Assembly: GCF_001401755.1 (NCBI RefSeq)
Contig: NZ_KQ474099.1
Span: forward strand, 773,171 to 837,170
Direction: 5' to 3'
DNA: 64,000 nt
Source: Aquimarina longa SW024
GTDB taxonomy: Bacteria > Bacteroidota > Bacteroidia > Flavobacteriales > Flavobacteriaceae
Below, in pieces: positions 1 through 8,329 of the stretch. Position numbers and translations under genes: made by a program. Every line of letters starts with the position of its first letter. Position 1 is the stretch's first letter. A model generated the notes under the pieces. It did not search any database, was not told where the DNA came from, and saw only the letters and a list, made by a program, of their open reading frames with translations.

Positions 1-1369
1 TCCCTACAGCATATACCAAGTTCCAGAATACAGATAATACCAAAACAATAATCATTATTGCAACTTCTATTTTTGGCATATATGGTATAGCTTTAAGCCC
101 TTTATAATCCATTACTCCAATCCCTACTGTGATTAGAATACCTGCCAATACTGCTGCAGGAATCTGTGATGCTACTGGTCCTAAAGCTAATAATACGACT
201 AGCAACATAATACCTGCTACCATTCCTGATAATTTGGTTCTTCCTCCTGCATTGATATTAACTACTGTTCGGATTGTTGCTCCTGCTCCAGGGATTCCTC
301 CAAAAAGAGCTGCGATACTATTACCTATTCCTTGTCCTATTAATTCTTTATTTGGTTTATGCTTAGTTTTAGTCATATTATCTGCTACAACTGATGTTAA
401 CAGAGAATCAATAGCTCCTAAAAATGCCAAGGATAATGCTGTAAAAATATAAGGCGTTATAGCTCCTAGACTAAAATTAGAAAATATGGATAGATTGGGT
501 ATCGGAAATCCACTAGGTATTTCCTCTATTGGTCGATATCCTAAACCAAAACCATAAGCAACTCCAGAAACTAATATTAATGCTACTAAAGTACTTGGTA
601 CTGCGGTTGTAATTCGTTTAAACCCATAAATAATAACTATAGTTACTAAACAAAGTATTAGCTCTAAATAATTAATTTTAGACAATGCATTGGGTAAACT
701 TTTGATTGCTCCTATTACGCCAGAAGCGTCATTACTTGCTAAGGTTACTGCTTCTAGAGCTATTTCTTCTTTAGAAATTGTTTCTGCTCTTTTTATAGTT
801 TCTTTAAAATCTTCGAGTACTAGAATACCTTCTCCAGCCTCTTCTTTAAGAATTTTATCTAGGATCACCTCTTCTGCCTGAGGTTTAAATGCATCTACAA
901 ATGCCGCATCTTCCTTTGGGTAATATCCTAGTGCGGGTAAAAATTGGGTGATCAAAATCATGACTCCAATTGCTGTCATAAAACCAGATACTACGGGATA
1001 CGGGATATATCTAATATATTTTCCGATTCCTATTACTCCTAATCCTATTTGTAATAATCCAGCCATAAGAAATACAGTTAGAATAGCAGGCAATGCTTTC
1101 TCCACATCTCCATCATTAGCTCCGATTAATCCTGCAATTACTAGCATACTCACTGCTGTCATTGGCGCTGTAGGACCAGAAATCTGGGTATTTGTTCCTC
1201 CAAACAGTGCTGCAAAAAAACTAATAAAAATTGCTCCATATAGTCCTGCGCTAGGACCTAATCCTGAAGATACTCCAAATGCTAATGCTAATGGTAATGC
1301 TACAATACCTGCCGTCAGTCCTCCAAATGCATCTCCTTTAAAATTGCTAAACAGCTCTTTAATCTTCAT
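1..1369 (-). CDS. SulP-family anion transporter (3' part outside window)
   Basis: Inner-membrane SulP/SLC26-type transporter, probably taking up bicarbonate or sulfate with sodium or protons. Reading the minus strand from the ATG at 1369 gives an open frame that runs off the window. It starts MKIKELFSNFKGDAFGGLTA and contains the SulP signature NTQISGPTAPMTA near residue 60. Many hydrophobic helices follow, and a GIPGAGATIRTVVNINAGG segment typical of the family lies near the left edge. A charged insertion of about 70 residues (rich in EE and KE) sits between two membrane segments. No STAS domain is visible because the C-terminus is cut off. The start is 21 bp downstream of the carbonic anhydrase stop, so the two genes are probably co-transcribed; that pairing makes bicarbonate the likelier substrate, which is inference. 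Confidence 0.9.
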   Translation of the reverse strand, partial: MKIKELFSNFKGDAFGGLTAGIVALPLALAFGVSSGLGPSAGLYGAIFISFFAALFGGTNTQISGPTAPMTAVSMLVIAGLIGANDGDVEKALPAILTVFLMAGLLQIGLGVIGIGKYIRYIPYPVVSGFMTAIGVMILITQFLPALGYYPKEDAAFVDAFKPQAEEVILDKILKEEAGEGILVLEDFKETIKRAETISKEEIALEAVTLASNDASGVIGAIKSLPNALSKINYLELILCLVTIVIIYGFKRITTAVPSTLVALILVSGVAYGFGLGYRPIEEIPSGFPIPNLSIFSNFSLGAITPYIFTALSLAFLGAIDSLLTSVVADNMTKTKHKPNKELIGQGIGNSIAALFGGIPGAGATIRTVVNINAGGRTKLSGMVAGIMLLVVLLALGPVASQIPAAVLAGILITVGIGVMDYKGLKAIPYMPKIEVAIMIIVLVLSVFWNLVYAVG

Positions 1370-1389
1370 ACTTTTTTTATTTCTTATGA

Positions 1390-2019
1390 TTATTTATAAA
1401 ACTCAACCACTCCAGAATCTACATGATACATAGCACCTATAATCTGTATATCTCCATTAGTTTCTAGTTCTTTTAAAACCTCGCTTCCATTTCTCATATT
1501 CTCTATGGTTAACATCACATTTTGTTTAGAAACATTATTTACAAATTCGATATTACTAGAGTTTCTAAGTGTTACATCTTTTGGTTCTTTTACTGTTTCT
1601 ACAGCAGGTTTAAGCTTGTTTAGTAGTCCTGTAATATTACCTAGTTTAACATCATCACAGGCTCCTTTTACTGCACCACAGCTTGTATGACCTAAAATAA
1701 CTACTAATTTAGATCCTGCTACTTTACATGCATACTCGATACTTCCCAAAATATCTTCGTTTACAAAGTTACCTGCTACTCTTGCACTAAAAAGATCTCC
1801 TATTCCTTGATCAAAAACAATCTCTACCGGTACTCTAGAGTCTATACAACTAAGAACAGCTGCAAAAGGGTATTGACCTCCATTAGTCTCTTTAACTTGT
1901 TCTAATAAATTTCGATCGGTTCTTTGACTTTTTAAAAATCGCTGGTTACCTTCTTGTAAATATGTTAATGACATCTCTGGTGTCATCTTTGATTGCGTTT
2001 CTTTAGTTTGCGTTTTCAT
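1390..2019 (-). CDS. beta-class carbonic anhydrase
   Basis: Zinc enzyme that interconverts CO2 and bicarbonate. The 209 residues carry the full beta-class zinc site: C58-x-D60-x-R62 in SCIDSRVPVE, and H111 and C114 in GHTSCGA. The length is normal for the bacterial beta family. The N-terminus (MKTQTKETQSKMTPEM) is polar with no signal peptide, so the enzyme should be cytoplasmic. It is the first gene of a pair with the SulP transporter 20 bp downstream; such CA-SulP pairs are known in other bacteria and suggest coupled bicarbonate uptake. The 270 bp upstream contain no other convincing gene and I could not place a consensus promoter in them. Confidence 0.95.
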   Translation of the reverse strand: MKTQTKETQSKMTPEMSLTYLQEGNQRFLKSQRTDRNLLEQVKETNGGQYPFAAVLSCIDSRVPVEIVFDQGIGDLFSARVAGNFVNEDILGSIEYACKVAGSKLVVILGHTSCGAVKGACDDVKLGNITGLLNKLKPAVETVKEPKDVTLRNSSNIEFVNNVSKQNVMLTIENMRNGSEVLKELETNGDIQIIGAMYHVDSGVVEFYK

Positions 2020-2288
2020 GTATTTTTTTTTAAATCTGTATGATCAATTGGAGATAAAATTTAGCATTTATTCATTAAAAAAACAATTCAATGATTGATA
2101 TTATGTTTTTAAATTTTGAAAACGATATCTCCTGATTTTATTATTTCACTATGAAAAACACCTCTACAGAGTGGTTAAAAAGTGTTTTAACTTCTTATTT
2201 AGAAGGTTAGTTTCCTAAGGCTCTCGAGAACATCATTTTTTCTAGAAGCATCTCTTATGAGTTTGCTACGAGAGTATTGATTTATTGG

Positions 2289-2618
2289 TTATACGATTTC
2301 AGGTGGTGGGGTAGTATATTCTAAGAATACTGAAGAATTTTGAATATAAAATTCTGGATAGTGGTTACTACTTAATTTCGCTACCGCAGCTATCTCATCT
2401 ATATAGTATTGAGAAATCTTATCATTTTCTTTATAACCCTCTTTTTCAGAATTTTCTTTTTCTAAAGGATTTGTATTTTCTTCGGTATCTTCAAAACTAA
2501 TAGCAATTACATGTTCACCTTCATTATAGAAGGCTATTAATTCAATAGCATAATTCGTTAGACTCAAAAAGAACCCTAATAAAATTAAAAATTTTGCTAT
2601 ATGAAGTTTAATAATCAA
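2289..2618 (-). CDS. small membrane-anchored or secreted protein, unknown
   Basis: A 109-residue protein that I do not recognise. Residues 1-29 form one hydrophobic segment that could be a signal anchor (KFLILLGFFLSLTNYAIELI). The rest is acidic and polar (TEENTNPLEKENSEKEGYKE) and ends in a proline-rich YTTPPPEIV tail. Short proteins of this style are common in flavobacteria, often beside transport genes. It stands alone between the end of batE and the carbonic anhydrase gene. A TAnnTTTG element 20 bp upstream suggests its own promoter. Coding potential is supported by the start, the N-terminal helix and the closing stop, but no function can be assigned. Confidence 0.65.
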   Translation of the reverse strand: MIIKLHIAKFLILLGFFLSLTNYAIELIAFYNEGEHVIAISFEDTEENTNPLEKENSEKEGYKENDKISQYYIDEIAAVAKLSSNHYPEFYIQNSSVFLEYTTPPPEIV

Positions 2619-2637
2619 TACTTAAAAAATTAAAGGA

Positions 2638-2645
2638 CAAAAGTA
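2638..2645 (-). promoter_or_regulatory. predicted -7 element TACTTTTG
   Basis: On the minus strand TACTTTTG matches the Bacteroidota -7 consensus TAnnTTTG, 20 bp upstream of the ATG at 2618. It overlaps a short inverted repeat (AAAAGTAA / TTACTTTT, 2639-2659) that could also act as a weak terminator or operator. No clear -33 box is seen. Confidence 0.35.
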
Positions 2646-2695
2646 ACCCTCTTACTTTTAAATGTTGTTAATGAATTGCAAATTTTAGAATGTAA

Positions 2696-3445
2696 TCATA
2701 ATTCTTTTAAATCTGTCGTAGGAATCCAACCAATCTTACCATCTGCTAGTTTAATTTTTTTCCAATCATTTACTTCCTCTGTGATTCTTACTTTAGTTCC
2801 TTCATGAAGTGTAAAAACTTCTTCACTTCTAAGATTTGGTTCACTTTTTATAGTGGTTTCTTGGGCAAAAATAATAGCGAACTGATTATTTTTAATATAA
2901 TTATACTGGCTAAAGGCAAAGAATATTGCAAATAGTCCTCCAATTAGTAAGAGCCAAGAACTTACAAAAAACATTCTTTTTTTTGAGGTTTCTTGAGTAG
3001 TATAGTATACAATAAATAAGATAACGAAAAGAATCACACATCCTACTGAAAGCCATGCCCAGCCATCAAAATTAAATGTATTCGTAATTTTCTTAACTGT
3101 TCTAGAAACAAATCCTTCTGGGATGATATCAATTGCATCTATTGTTGCTTTCTGGGCAAATGCAAGATTGTTTTTTATATCTTCATCACTAGGTGCCAAG
3201 GCTAAAGCTTTTTCAAAATAAAAAATACTAGGACCAACATTACTTAATTTATAATGTGCATTTCCAAGATTATAGTATAATGAGGCCGATTCTTTTCCAG
3301 AATCTAAGATCGATGTATATGCATCAATAGCTTCTTGATATTTTTCTTGATTATATAATGAGTTTCCTCTCTGAAATGATTCTTCATTCTGAGAAAAACC
3401 TATTGTTATACTTAATATAATAAGTAGTTCAACTATTCTCTTCAT
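2696..3445 (-). CDS. batE: BatE: TPR and SH3b membrane protein
   Basis: Last gene of the Bat (Bacteroides aerotolerance-type) operon. The 249 residues begin with a signal peptide (MKRIVELLIILSITIGFSQ). Two TPR units follow at about residues 20-100 (YNLGNAHYKLSNVGPSIFYF). Two membrane helices lie around 135-190, and a bacterial SH3-like domain occupies the C-terminus (TIKSEPNLRSEEVFTLHEG, ending GKIGWIPTTDLKEL). The start lies 4 bp downstream of the batD stop, so the two are co-transcribed. The Bat complex is thought to work in the envelope under stress, but its molecular role remains unclear. The call rests on domain order and operon position. Confidence 0.9.
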   Translation of the reverse strand: MKRIVELLIILSITIGFSQNEESFQRGNSLYNQEKYQEAIDAYTSILDSGKESASLYYNLGNAHYKLSNVGPSIFYFEKALALAPSDEDIKNNLAFAQKATIDAIDIIPEGFVSRTVKKITNTFNFDGWAWLSVGCVILFVILFIVYYTTQETSKKRMFFVSSWLLLIGGLFAIFFAFSQYNYIKNNQFAIIFAQETTIKSEPNLRSEEVFTLHEGTKVRITEEVNDWKKIKLADGKIGWIPTTDLKEL

Positions 3446-3449
3446 ACAT

Positions 3450-5216
3450 TTATAGTTGTTTATCTATTGTTGAGATGACTCTAGAGGCTTTATCATAATC
3501 CTGCTGCATTGCTGAAGTAGAGGATGGTGTATACCGAGCAAACTCGCAACTTTCTAACAGTGCAATAAACTCAATAGATATGGTATCTTCAACGTTTCGT
3601 TCTTTTAATAATCGCTGTATACGATCCTTACTCATATCACTAGTCTGGATATGCAACTTTGCTTTTAGATAATTATGCAATGCTCGTTCCATAGCGATAT
3701 AAAATTCTTTTTGGTTTCCTAAATTCTTTTTGGCTTCAGAAAGATATTTTCTGGCTAATTTGTCAGCCTTTCTAATTCTATTGCCACTTATATCACTTAA
3801 TCTTTCTTCTCTCTTTTTTCCAAAGAACAGAAATAAAGGAATTGCTAATAATGGAACTGTTAATGACAACCAATATTTTGTAGATTTAAAAAAATGTGTT
3901 TTTTGTATAGGCTCAAGATTGGGATTTAATTTTAAAAACCGAAATTGATTTCCTACTTGTGTTACTACTTTTTTACTTGTAGTCTGCGATTCTGTGGAGG
4001 TTACATTATTTCCTCCATCAGGACCATTCTTTACATTAATTATAATCTCATCTGATGTAATTCTCTTATATGTTTTGGTTTTAAGATCAAAATAAGAAAA
4101 CGAAACTGATGGTATTGGATATTTCCCTTTATATTGCGGCACTAAGGTATATATATCAGATATATCACCGCTCATACCGGTAAGGTTTGTTCGTACTTTT
4201 TCATTGTGCTGTGGCTCATACTGCTCTAAACCTTTAGGCACATTAAGTTTTGGTAAGTCAAAGAGTTTTAAATTACCATTACCAGAGACTACAACCTTAG
4301 CATCTAAGGATTCTGTAGCATCTAATTGTGTTTTATTCGTTGTTACTTTAAAACTAAAATTTCCTACGGCGCCAGAAAAATCATCTGGTTTTCCTTCTAT
4401 TGGCAACGGCTTTACATGTATTGTTCTACTCCCTGCTGCTACTGTTTTATTTACTGTACTATATAATCTTCCTCCAAAGAAATCTCTTCTTTTGGTGGGA
4501 ACATCTACAGCAACATTTAGTGTAAGAGGTTCTATATTAAGTTTTCCTGTTTTTTGGGGATATAATACTGTTTTACGAAGAACTACGTAACGATAAGGCT
4601 CTCCTTTATACTCTCCGTTTTCTATTTTAAGCTGCTTCATATCAACAGCCTGACTCCAAAAATCACTATACTTAGGGCTATCTAACTCTCTCCAGTTGCT
4701 TACACTAATCCGTGGGCTAACATATAATTTATATACAACTGTGATGGCTTCATTTATGTAAGGATCTGATTTAGAAACTTCGGCGATAAGGTGTAAGTTT
4801 TCACTTGCTACAAAATCTGTATTATTCCCATCTTTTGGTTTTTCTACTGCACCTGTAACTTCAATCTTAAGAGGTAATGTTTTATAGGTTTGATTTTCTA
4901 CCTGTATAGTTGCTTGTTGTATTGTAAATTTTCCTCTACGTGTAGGTTGTAAAAAATAACTAAATGTCTTAGTATAGGATCGTTTTCCATTAATCCACGA
5001 ATTACTAATAGATTGGTTTGGGCCTCCTACAACTGTAAATCCCGAAAAAGAAGGAGGTGTAAAATTGTCTCCATCTTTATTCATTTCAAAATCTACTCGT
5101 AATCTTTCATTTACACCCAACTTTTTCTTGCTTACCTTAGTTTCAAATTTTACCTGAGCTAATGCAAACTGTATTGTGGTTAAAAATAGTGTTAGAAAAA
5201 TTAGTTTTAGCTTCAT
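3450..5216 (-). CDS. batD: BatD: oxygen-tolerance family membrane protein
   Basis: A 588-residue protein of the BatD family. A signal peptide (MKLKLIFLTLFLTTIQFALA) is followed by about 430 residues of beta-rich periplasmic sequence with repeated Ig-like blocks (VNERLRVDFEMNKDGDNFTP near 37-56). A single membrane helix follows near residue 450 (YWLSLTVPLLAIPLFLFF), then a cytoplasmic helical tail (RALHNYLKAKL). This topology is usual for the family. The gene is 12 bp downstream of batC and 4 bp upstream of batE. It presumably holds the periplasmic part of the VWA-TPR complex; that is inferred from family knowledge. Confidence 0.9.
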   Translation of the reverse strand: MKLKLIFLTLFLTTIQFALAQVKFETKVSKKKLGVNERLRVDFEMNKDGDNFTPPSFSGFTVVGGPNQSISNSWINGKRSYTKTFSYFLQPTRRGKFTIQQATIQVENQTYKTLPLKIEVTGAVEKPKDGNNTDFVASENLHLIAEVSKSDPYINEAITVVYKLYVSPRISVSNWRELDSPKYSDFWSQAVDMKQLKIENGEYKGEPYRYVVLRKTVLYPQKTGKLNIEPLTLNVAVDVPTKRRDFFGGRLYSTVNKTVAAGSRTIHVKPLPIEGKPDDFSGAVGNFSFKVTTNKTQLDATESLDAKVVVSGNGNLKLFDLPKLNVPKGLEQYEPQHNEKVRTNLTGMSGDISDIYTLVPQYKGKYPIPSVSFSYFDLKTKTYKRITSDEIIINVKNGPDGGNNVTSTESQTTSKKVVTQVGNQFRFLKLNPNLEPIQKTHFFKSTKYWLSLTVPLLAIPLFLFFGKKREERLSDISGNRIRKADKLARKYLSEAKKNLGNQKEFYIAMERALHNYLKAKLHIQTSDMSKDRIQRLLKERNVEDTISIEFIALLESCEFARYTPSSTSAMQQDYDKASRVISTIDKQL

Positions 5217-5228
5217 TAAATTATGTAT

Positions 5229-6131
5229 TTACCAGTCTTTATCTGTTTTTACTTTTGATCCTTGAGTTTTTTTAGCATTAATCTTATCCTGAACTTTCTT
5301 TTCTTGATTATTCATAGCTTCGAGTATACTTTTAACTTGTTCCGGAGATAGTTTACCCTGTGCTTGTTGGGGTTGTTGATCTTTAGGTTCTCCTTCTTTA
5401 TTTTCTTGATCTTCTCCGTTACCTTTTTCATCATCTTTAGGCTCTCCCTTATCATTTTTCTCCTTATCTCCTTTATCTTTTTTATCTTCTTCCTTGTCTC
5501 CTTTATCTCCTTCATCTTTTTGATCCTCTCCTTTGTCTTTTTCTTTATCTCCTTCATCTCCCTTTTTATCTTTTTTATCGTCTCCTTCTTTCTGATCCTT
5601 ATTATCTTGGTTCTGCTCTTTATTTTGGTCTTTATCCTTATTTTTATCGTCTTTATTCTGATCGTTCTGTTGCTGCTGTTGCTCTAACATTTTTTTAGCT
5701 AATGCTAGGTTATATCGTGTTTTATCATCTTTAGGGTTATTCCTAAGTGCATTTTTATAAGACTCAACTGCTTCTTTATATTTTTTTTGCTCCATATAGG
5801 TATTTCCCTGATTATGAAATGCTTTATGTTTTTCTTCTTTTGCTGTTGCTACTTTTGCTGCTTCTGTATAACGCAGTGTTGCCTCATCATATTTTTCTGA
5901 ATTATAATAAGCATTTGCTAAGTTATATTTTGCTATTGGATTTATGGGGTTCTTAGCAATCGCTTTTCTGTACTCTCCTTCTGCTTTAGGAAAATTACCA
6001 TCTTCTACCAAAACATCATTGCCTATTGCTATAAACTGGTTTGCTTTATTGATAATCTCATCGCGATCTTCTTCCTGAGAAAAAACAATCCCAACTTGAA
6101 GACATACTATGATACTTAAAATCTTTTTCAT
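5229..6131 (-). CDS. batC: BatC: TPR protein with highly charged low-complexity tail
   Basis: A 300-residue TPR protein of the Bat operon. The N-terminal signal peptide ends near VFSQE. TPR motifs cover about residues 25-145 (NPIAKYNLANAYYNSEKYDE, then ALRNNPKDDKTRYNLALAKK). Residues 150-255 are almost only K, D, E, G, Q and N (blocks such as KDKGEDQKDEGDKGDKEEDK), probably disordered. A conserved-looking end (SPEQVKSILEAMNNQEKKVQ) follows. The low-complexity DNA creates long spurious frames on both strands here. The place between batB and batD supports the name. Confidence 0.88.
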   Translation of the reverse strand: MKKILSIIVCLQVGIVFSQEEDRDEIINKANQFIAIGNDVLVEDGNFPKAEGEYRKAIAKNPINPIAKYNLANAYYNSEKYDEATLRYTEAAKVATAKEEKHKAFHNQGNTYMEQKKYKEAVESYKNALRNNPKDDKTRYNLALAKKMLEQQQQQNDQNKDDKNKDKDQNKEQNQDNKDQKEGDDKKDKKGDEGDKEKDKGEDQKDEGDKGDKEEDKKDKGDKEKNDKGEPKDDEKGNGEDQENKEGEPKDQQPQQAQGKLSPEQVKSILEAMNNQEKKVQDKINAKKTQGSKVKTDKDW

Positions 6132-6224
6132 CAGTTTAATTTATATTTATTTTAATCGTCAACATCTATCTCCTTGTTTTTATATAGCACATCCTTATTT
6201 TAGTATTGTTTTATTGAAAATCTA

Positions 6225-7259
6225 TTATTGCTCATTAAATAGGTTTAGTTTTTTAACCCAAGATGTTTTTCTTTCTAATAAGAAGGTATCTAAAAATAAT
6301 AATAATAATCCTGCCATCAAAAACCATTGAAATTGATCTTTAAAATCTGCAAACTGCTTGGCTTCGAATTCTTTCTTATCCATACCTTGTAGAATTGTAG
6401 TCACTTCTTCTACAACCTCATTTGTATTTCTACCATCAATGTATGTGCCATTTGCTTTATTAGCAATATCCTGTAAAGTTGTCGGGACTAATTTGGTAAT
6501 TACAGTACCTCCCTGACTATTTTTCTTATAGCTCTGCACAATACCATTACGTTTTATAGGTATAGGAGCTCCTTTTTCTGATCCTACTCCAATCGTAAAA
6601 ATTTTAATTCCTTCTTTGGCAGCTTCTTCTGCAATAGATGTTATGTTTCCTCCATGATCTTCTCCATCACTTATAATAAACAGCACTCTATTGGTTTGTT
6701 CATCATCATTATAATATGTTTTTGCCAGTTCTATAGCTTCATAAATTGCAGTTCCCTGCGAGGATAACATATCTGTGTTCATAGATTGTAGAAACATCTT
6801 TCCGGATGCATAATCGGTAGTAATTGGTAACTGCGGAAATGCACTAGCTGCATATGCAATAATCCCAATACGGTCGCTTGCCAGATTATTAATAATCTGA
6901 GTTACCAACTGTTTAGATTTCTCTAATCTATTGGGTGCTATATCTTCTGCTAGCATACTTTTGGAAACGTCCATCGCAAAAACAACATCTACTCCTTCTC
7001 GTTTTACGGTTTCTAATTTTGTACCTATCTTAGGATTAACCAAAGCAATGACCATACATGCTAATGCCAAACTGATTACTACAATCTTTAGTATAGATTT
7101 AAAGATCGATTGATCAGGACTTAATTTTTTAAGCAATGCTGCATCTGCAAACTTTTTCTGAACTGTTTTTTTCCATACTAAAACTCCTAAAAAGAGCACT
7201 ATTAGCACGGGGATACTCAGTAACAACCAGAAATATATTTTTTCTTCGAGTAAATACAT
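6225..7259 (-). CDS. batB: BatB: von Willebrand factor A membrane protein
   Basis: A 344-residue VWA protein. Two membrane helices lie at about residues 10-28 and 58-75, then a VWA domain with an intact MIDAS motif DVSKSM (DxSxS) in VVFAMDVSKSMLAEDIAPNR. The second MIDAS region ITTDYASGK and the conserved ISDGEDHGG follow. A C-terminal membrane helix (FLMAGLLLLFLDTFLLE) closes the protein. Topology and length match BatB. It follows batA (63 bp gap) and precedes batC (93 bp gap). VWA proteins beside MoxR ATPases often help assemble or activate other proteins at the membrane; the target here is unknown. Confidence 0.92.
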   Translation of the reverse strand: MYLLEEKIYFWLLLSIPVLIVLFLGVLVWKKTVQKKFADAALLKKLSPDQSIFKSILKIVVISLALACMVIALVNPKIGTKLETVKREGVDVVFAMDVSKSMLAEDIAPNRLEKSKQLVTQIINNLASDRIGIIAYAASAFPQLPITTDYASGKMFLQSMNTDMLSSQGTAIYEAIELAKTYYNDDEQTNRVLFIISDGEDHGGNITSIAEEAAKEGIKIFTIGVGSEKGAPIPIKRNGIVQSYKKNSQGGTVITKLVPTTLQDIANKANGTYIDGRNTNEVVEEVTTILQGMDKKEFEAKQFADFKDQFQWFLMAGLLLLFLDTFLLERKTSWVKKLNLFNEQ

Positions 7260-7322
7260 TTTCTATTTTATTCGCTATACCTCATCAGTTATAAAACCTT
7301 ACTAGAGGATTTTATTATTTTT

Positions 7323-8327
7323 TTATATAAAACTTCTAAATACTGTATATCGTAACAAAAACTCTATAAAAATTAACAGACCTGCCAGAAGTACTAGCAT
7401 TCTAAATTTTTCTTCGTAATTATAGAATTTAAATTCTTCGATATCGGTTTTTTCTAATTTATCAATTTCTTGATAAATTTCTTGTAATTTTTTGTTATTT
7501 GTTGCTCTAAAATATTTCCCTTTTGTAACCTTAGCAATTTCTTTTAATAAATCTTCATCAATTTCTACTGGCACTCTACCGTATTGAAAAGATCCATTAG
7601 GTAATATTGCAACAGGAGCCAATGCCATACCATTAGTACCAATACCAATGGTATAGGTTTTTATTCCATATTCTACGGCTAATTCTGATGCTATTTTAGG
7701 ATCTATAAAACCTGCATTATTAGAACCATCTGTAAGCAAAATAATTACTTTACTCTTAGCTTTACTATTTTTAAGTCGGTTTACGGATGTTGCCAATCCC
7801 ATTCCTATCGCTGTACCGTTTTCTAAAACATTGTCATACACGACCCCTTTTAGACTACTTAATACGATAGACTTATCGCTTGTAATAGGAGTTTTGGTAA
7901 AACTTTCTCCAGCATACACTACTAATCCGATACGATCACTAGGTCGTCCTTTAATAAACTCTGCTGCAACTTCTTTTAGTGCCTCTAATCTATTAGGTTT
8001 AAGATCTTTTGCTAACATACTGGCAGAGACATCTATTGACATAACAATATCAATACCTTTGGTGGTTTTTGATTTCGTAGAGACATCTACTGTTCTTGGT
8101 CTTGCCAATGCTGTAATGAGTAATGATAATGCAAGTAATCGTAGTACAAATAGTACTGGTTTTAGTTTCGCTAGCCAACTACCAGAGGTTTTAAATCCTT
8201 TGATACTAGATATTTTTAGTGCGGCTTGCTGTTTATTTCGTGTCCAGACGTACCATGCTATTGCTAATGGAAGTAATAAAAACAACCAAAAAAACTGTGG
8301 ATTTTCGAATGTAAAATTTTCAAACAT
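7323..8327 (-). CDS. batA: BatA: von Willebrand factor A membrane protein
   Basis: A 334-residue paralogue of BatB. Two N-terminal membrane helices (PQFFWLFLLLPLAIAWYVW and VLFVLRLLALSLLITALA) precede a VWA domain with MIDAS DVSASM in DIVMSIDVSASMLAKDLKPN, then ITSDKSIVLSSL and LLTDGSNNAGFIDP. A C-terminal membrane helix follows (FRMLVLLAGLLIFIEFLLRY). It is 2 bp downstream of the preceding two-TM gene, so translation is likely coupled. BatA and BatB probably form a heteromeric membrane complex; that comes from family knowledge, not from this sequence. Confidence 0.92.
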   Translation of the reverse strand: MFENFTFENPQFFWLFLLLPLAIAWYVWTRNKQQAALKISSIKGFKTSGSWLAKLKPVLFVLRLLALSLLITALARPRTVDVSTKSKTTKGIDIVMSIDVSASMLAKDLKPNRLEALKEVAAEFIKGRPSDRIGLVVYAGESFTKTPITSDKSIVLSSLKGVVYDNVLENGTAIGMGLATSVNRLKNSKAKSKVIILLTDGSNNAGFIDPKIASELAVEYGIKTYTIGIGTNGMALAPVAILPNGSFQYGRVPVEIDEDLLKEIAKVTKGKYFRATNNKKLQEIYQEIDKLEKTDIEEFKFYNYEEKFRMLVLLAGLLIFIEFLLRYTVFRSFI

Positions 8328-8329
8328 CG

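Noticed and set aside
948..1433. Plus-strand frame of 161 codons at the left edge
   Set aside because: Opposite a clear SulP transporter; proline- and asparagine-rich antisense artefact.
5364..5687. Long hydrophobic plus-strand frame opposite batC
   Set aside because: It is the antisense of the K/D/E-rich low-complexity part of BatC; the composition arises from that repeat.
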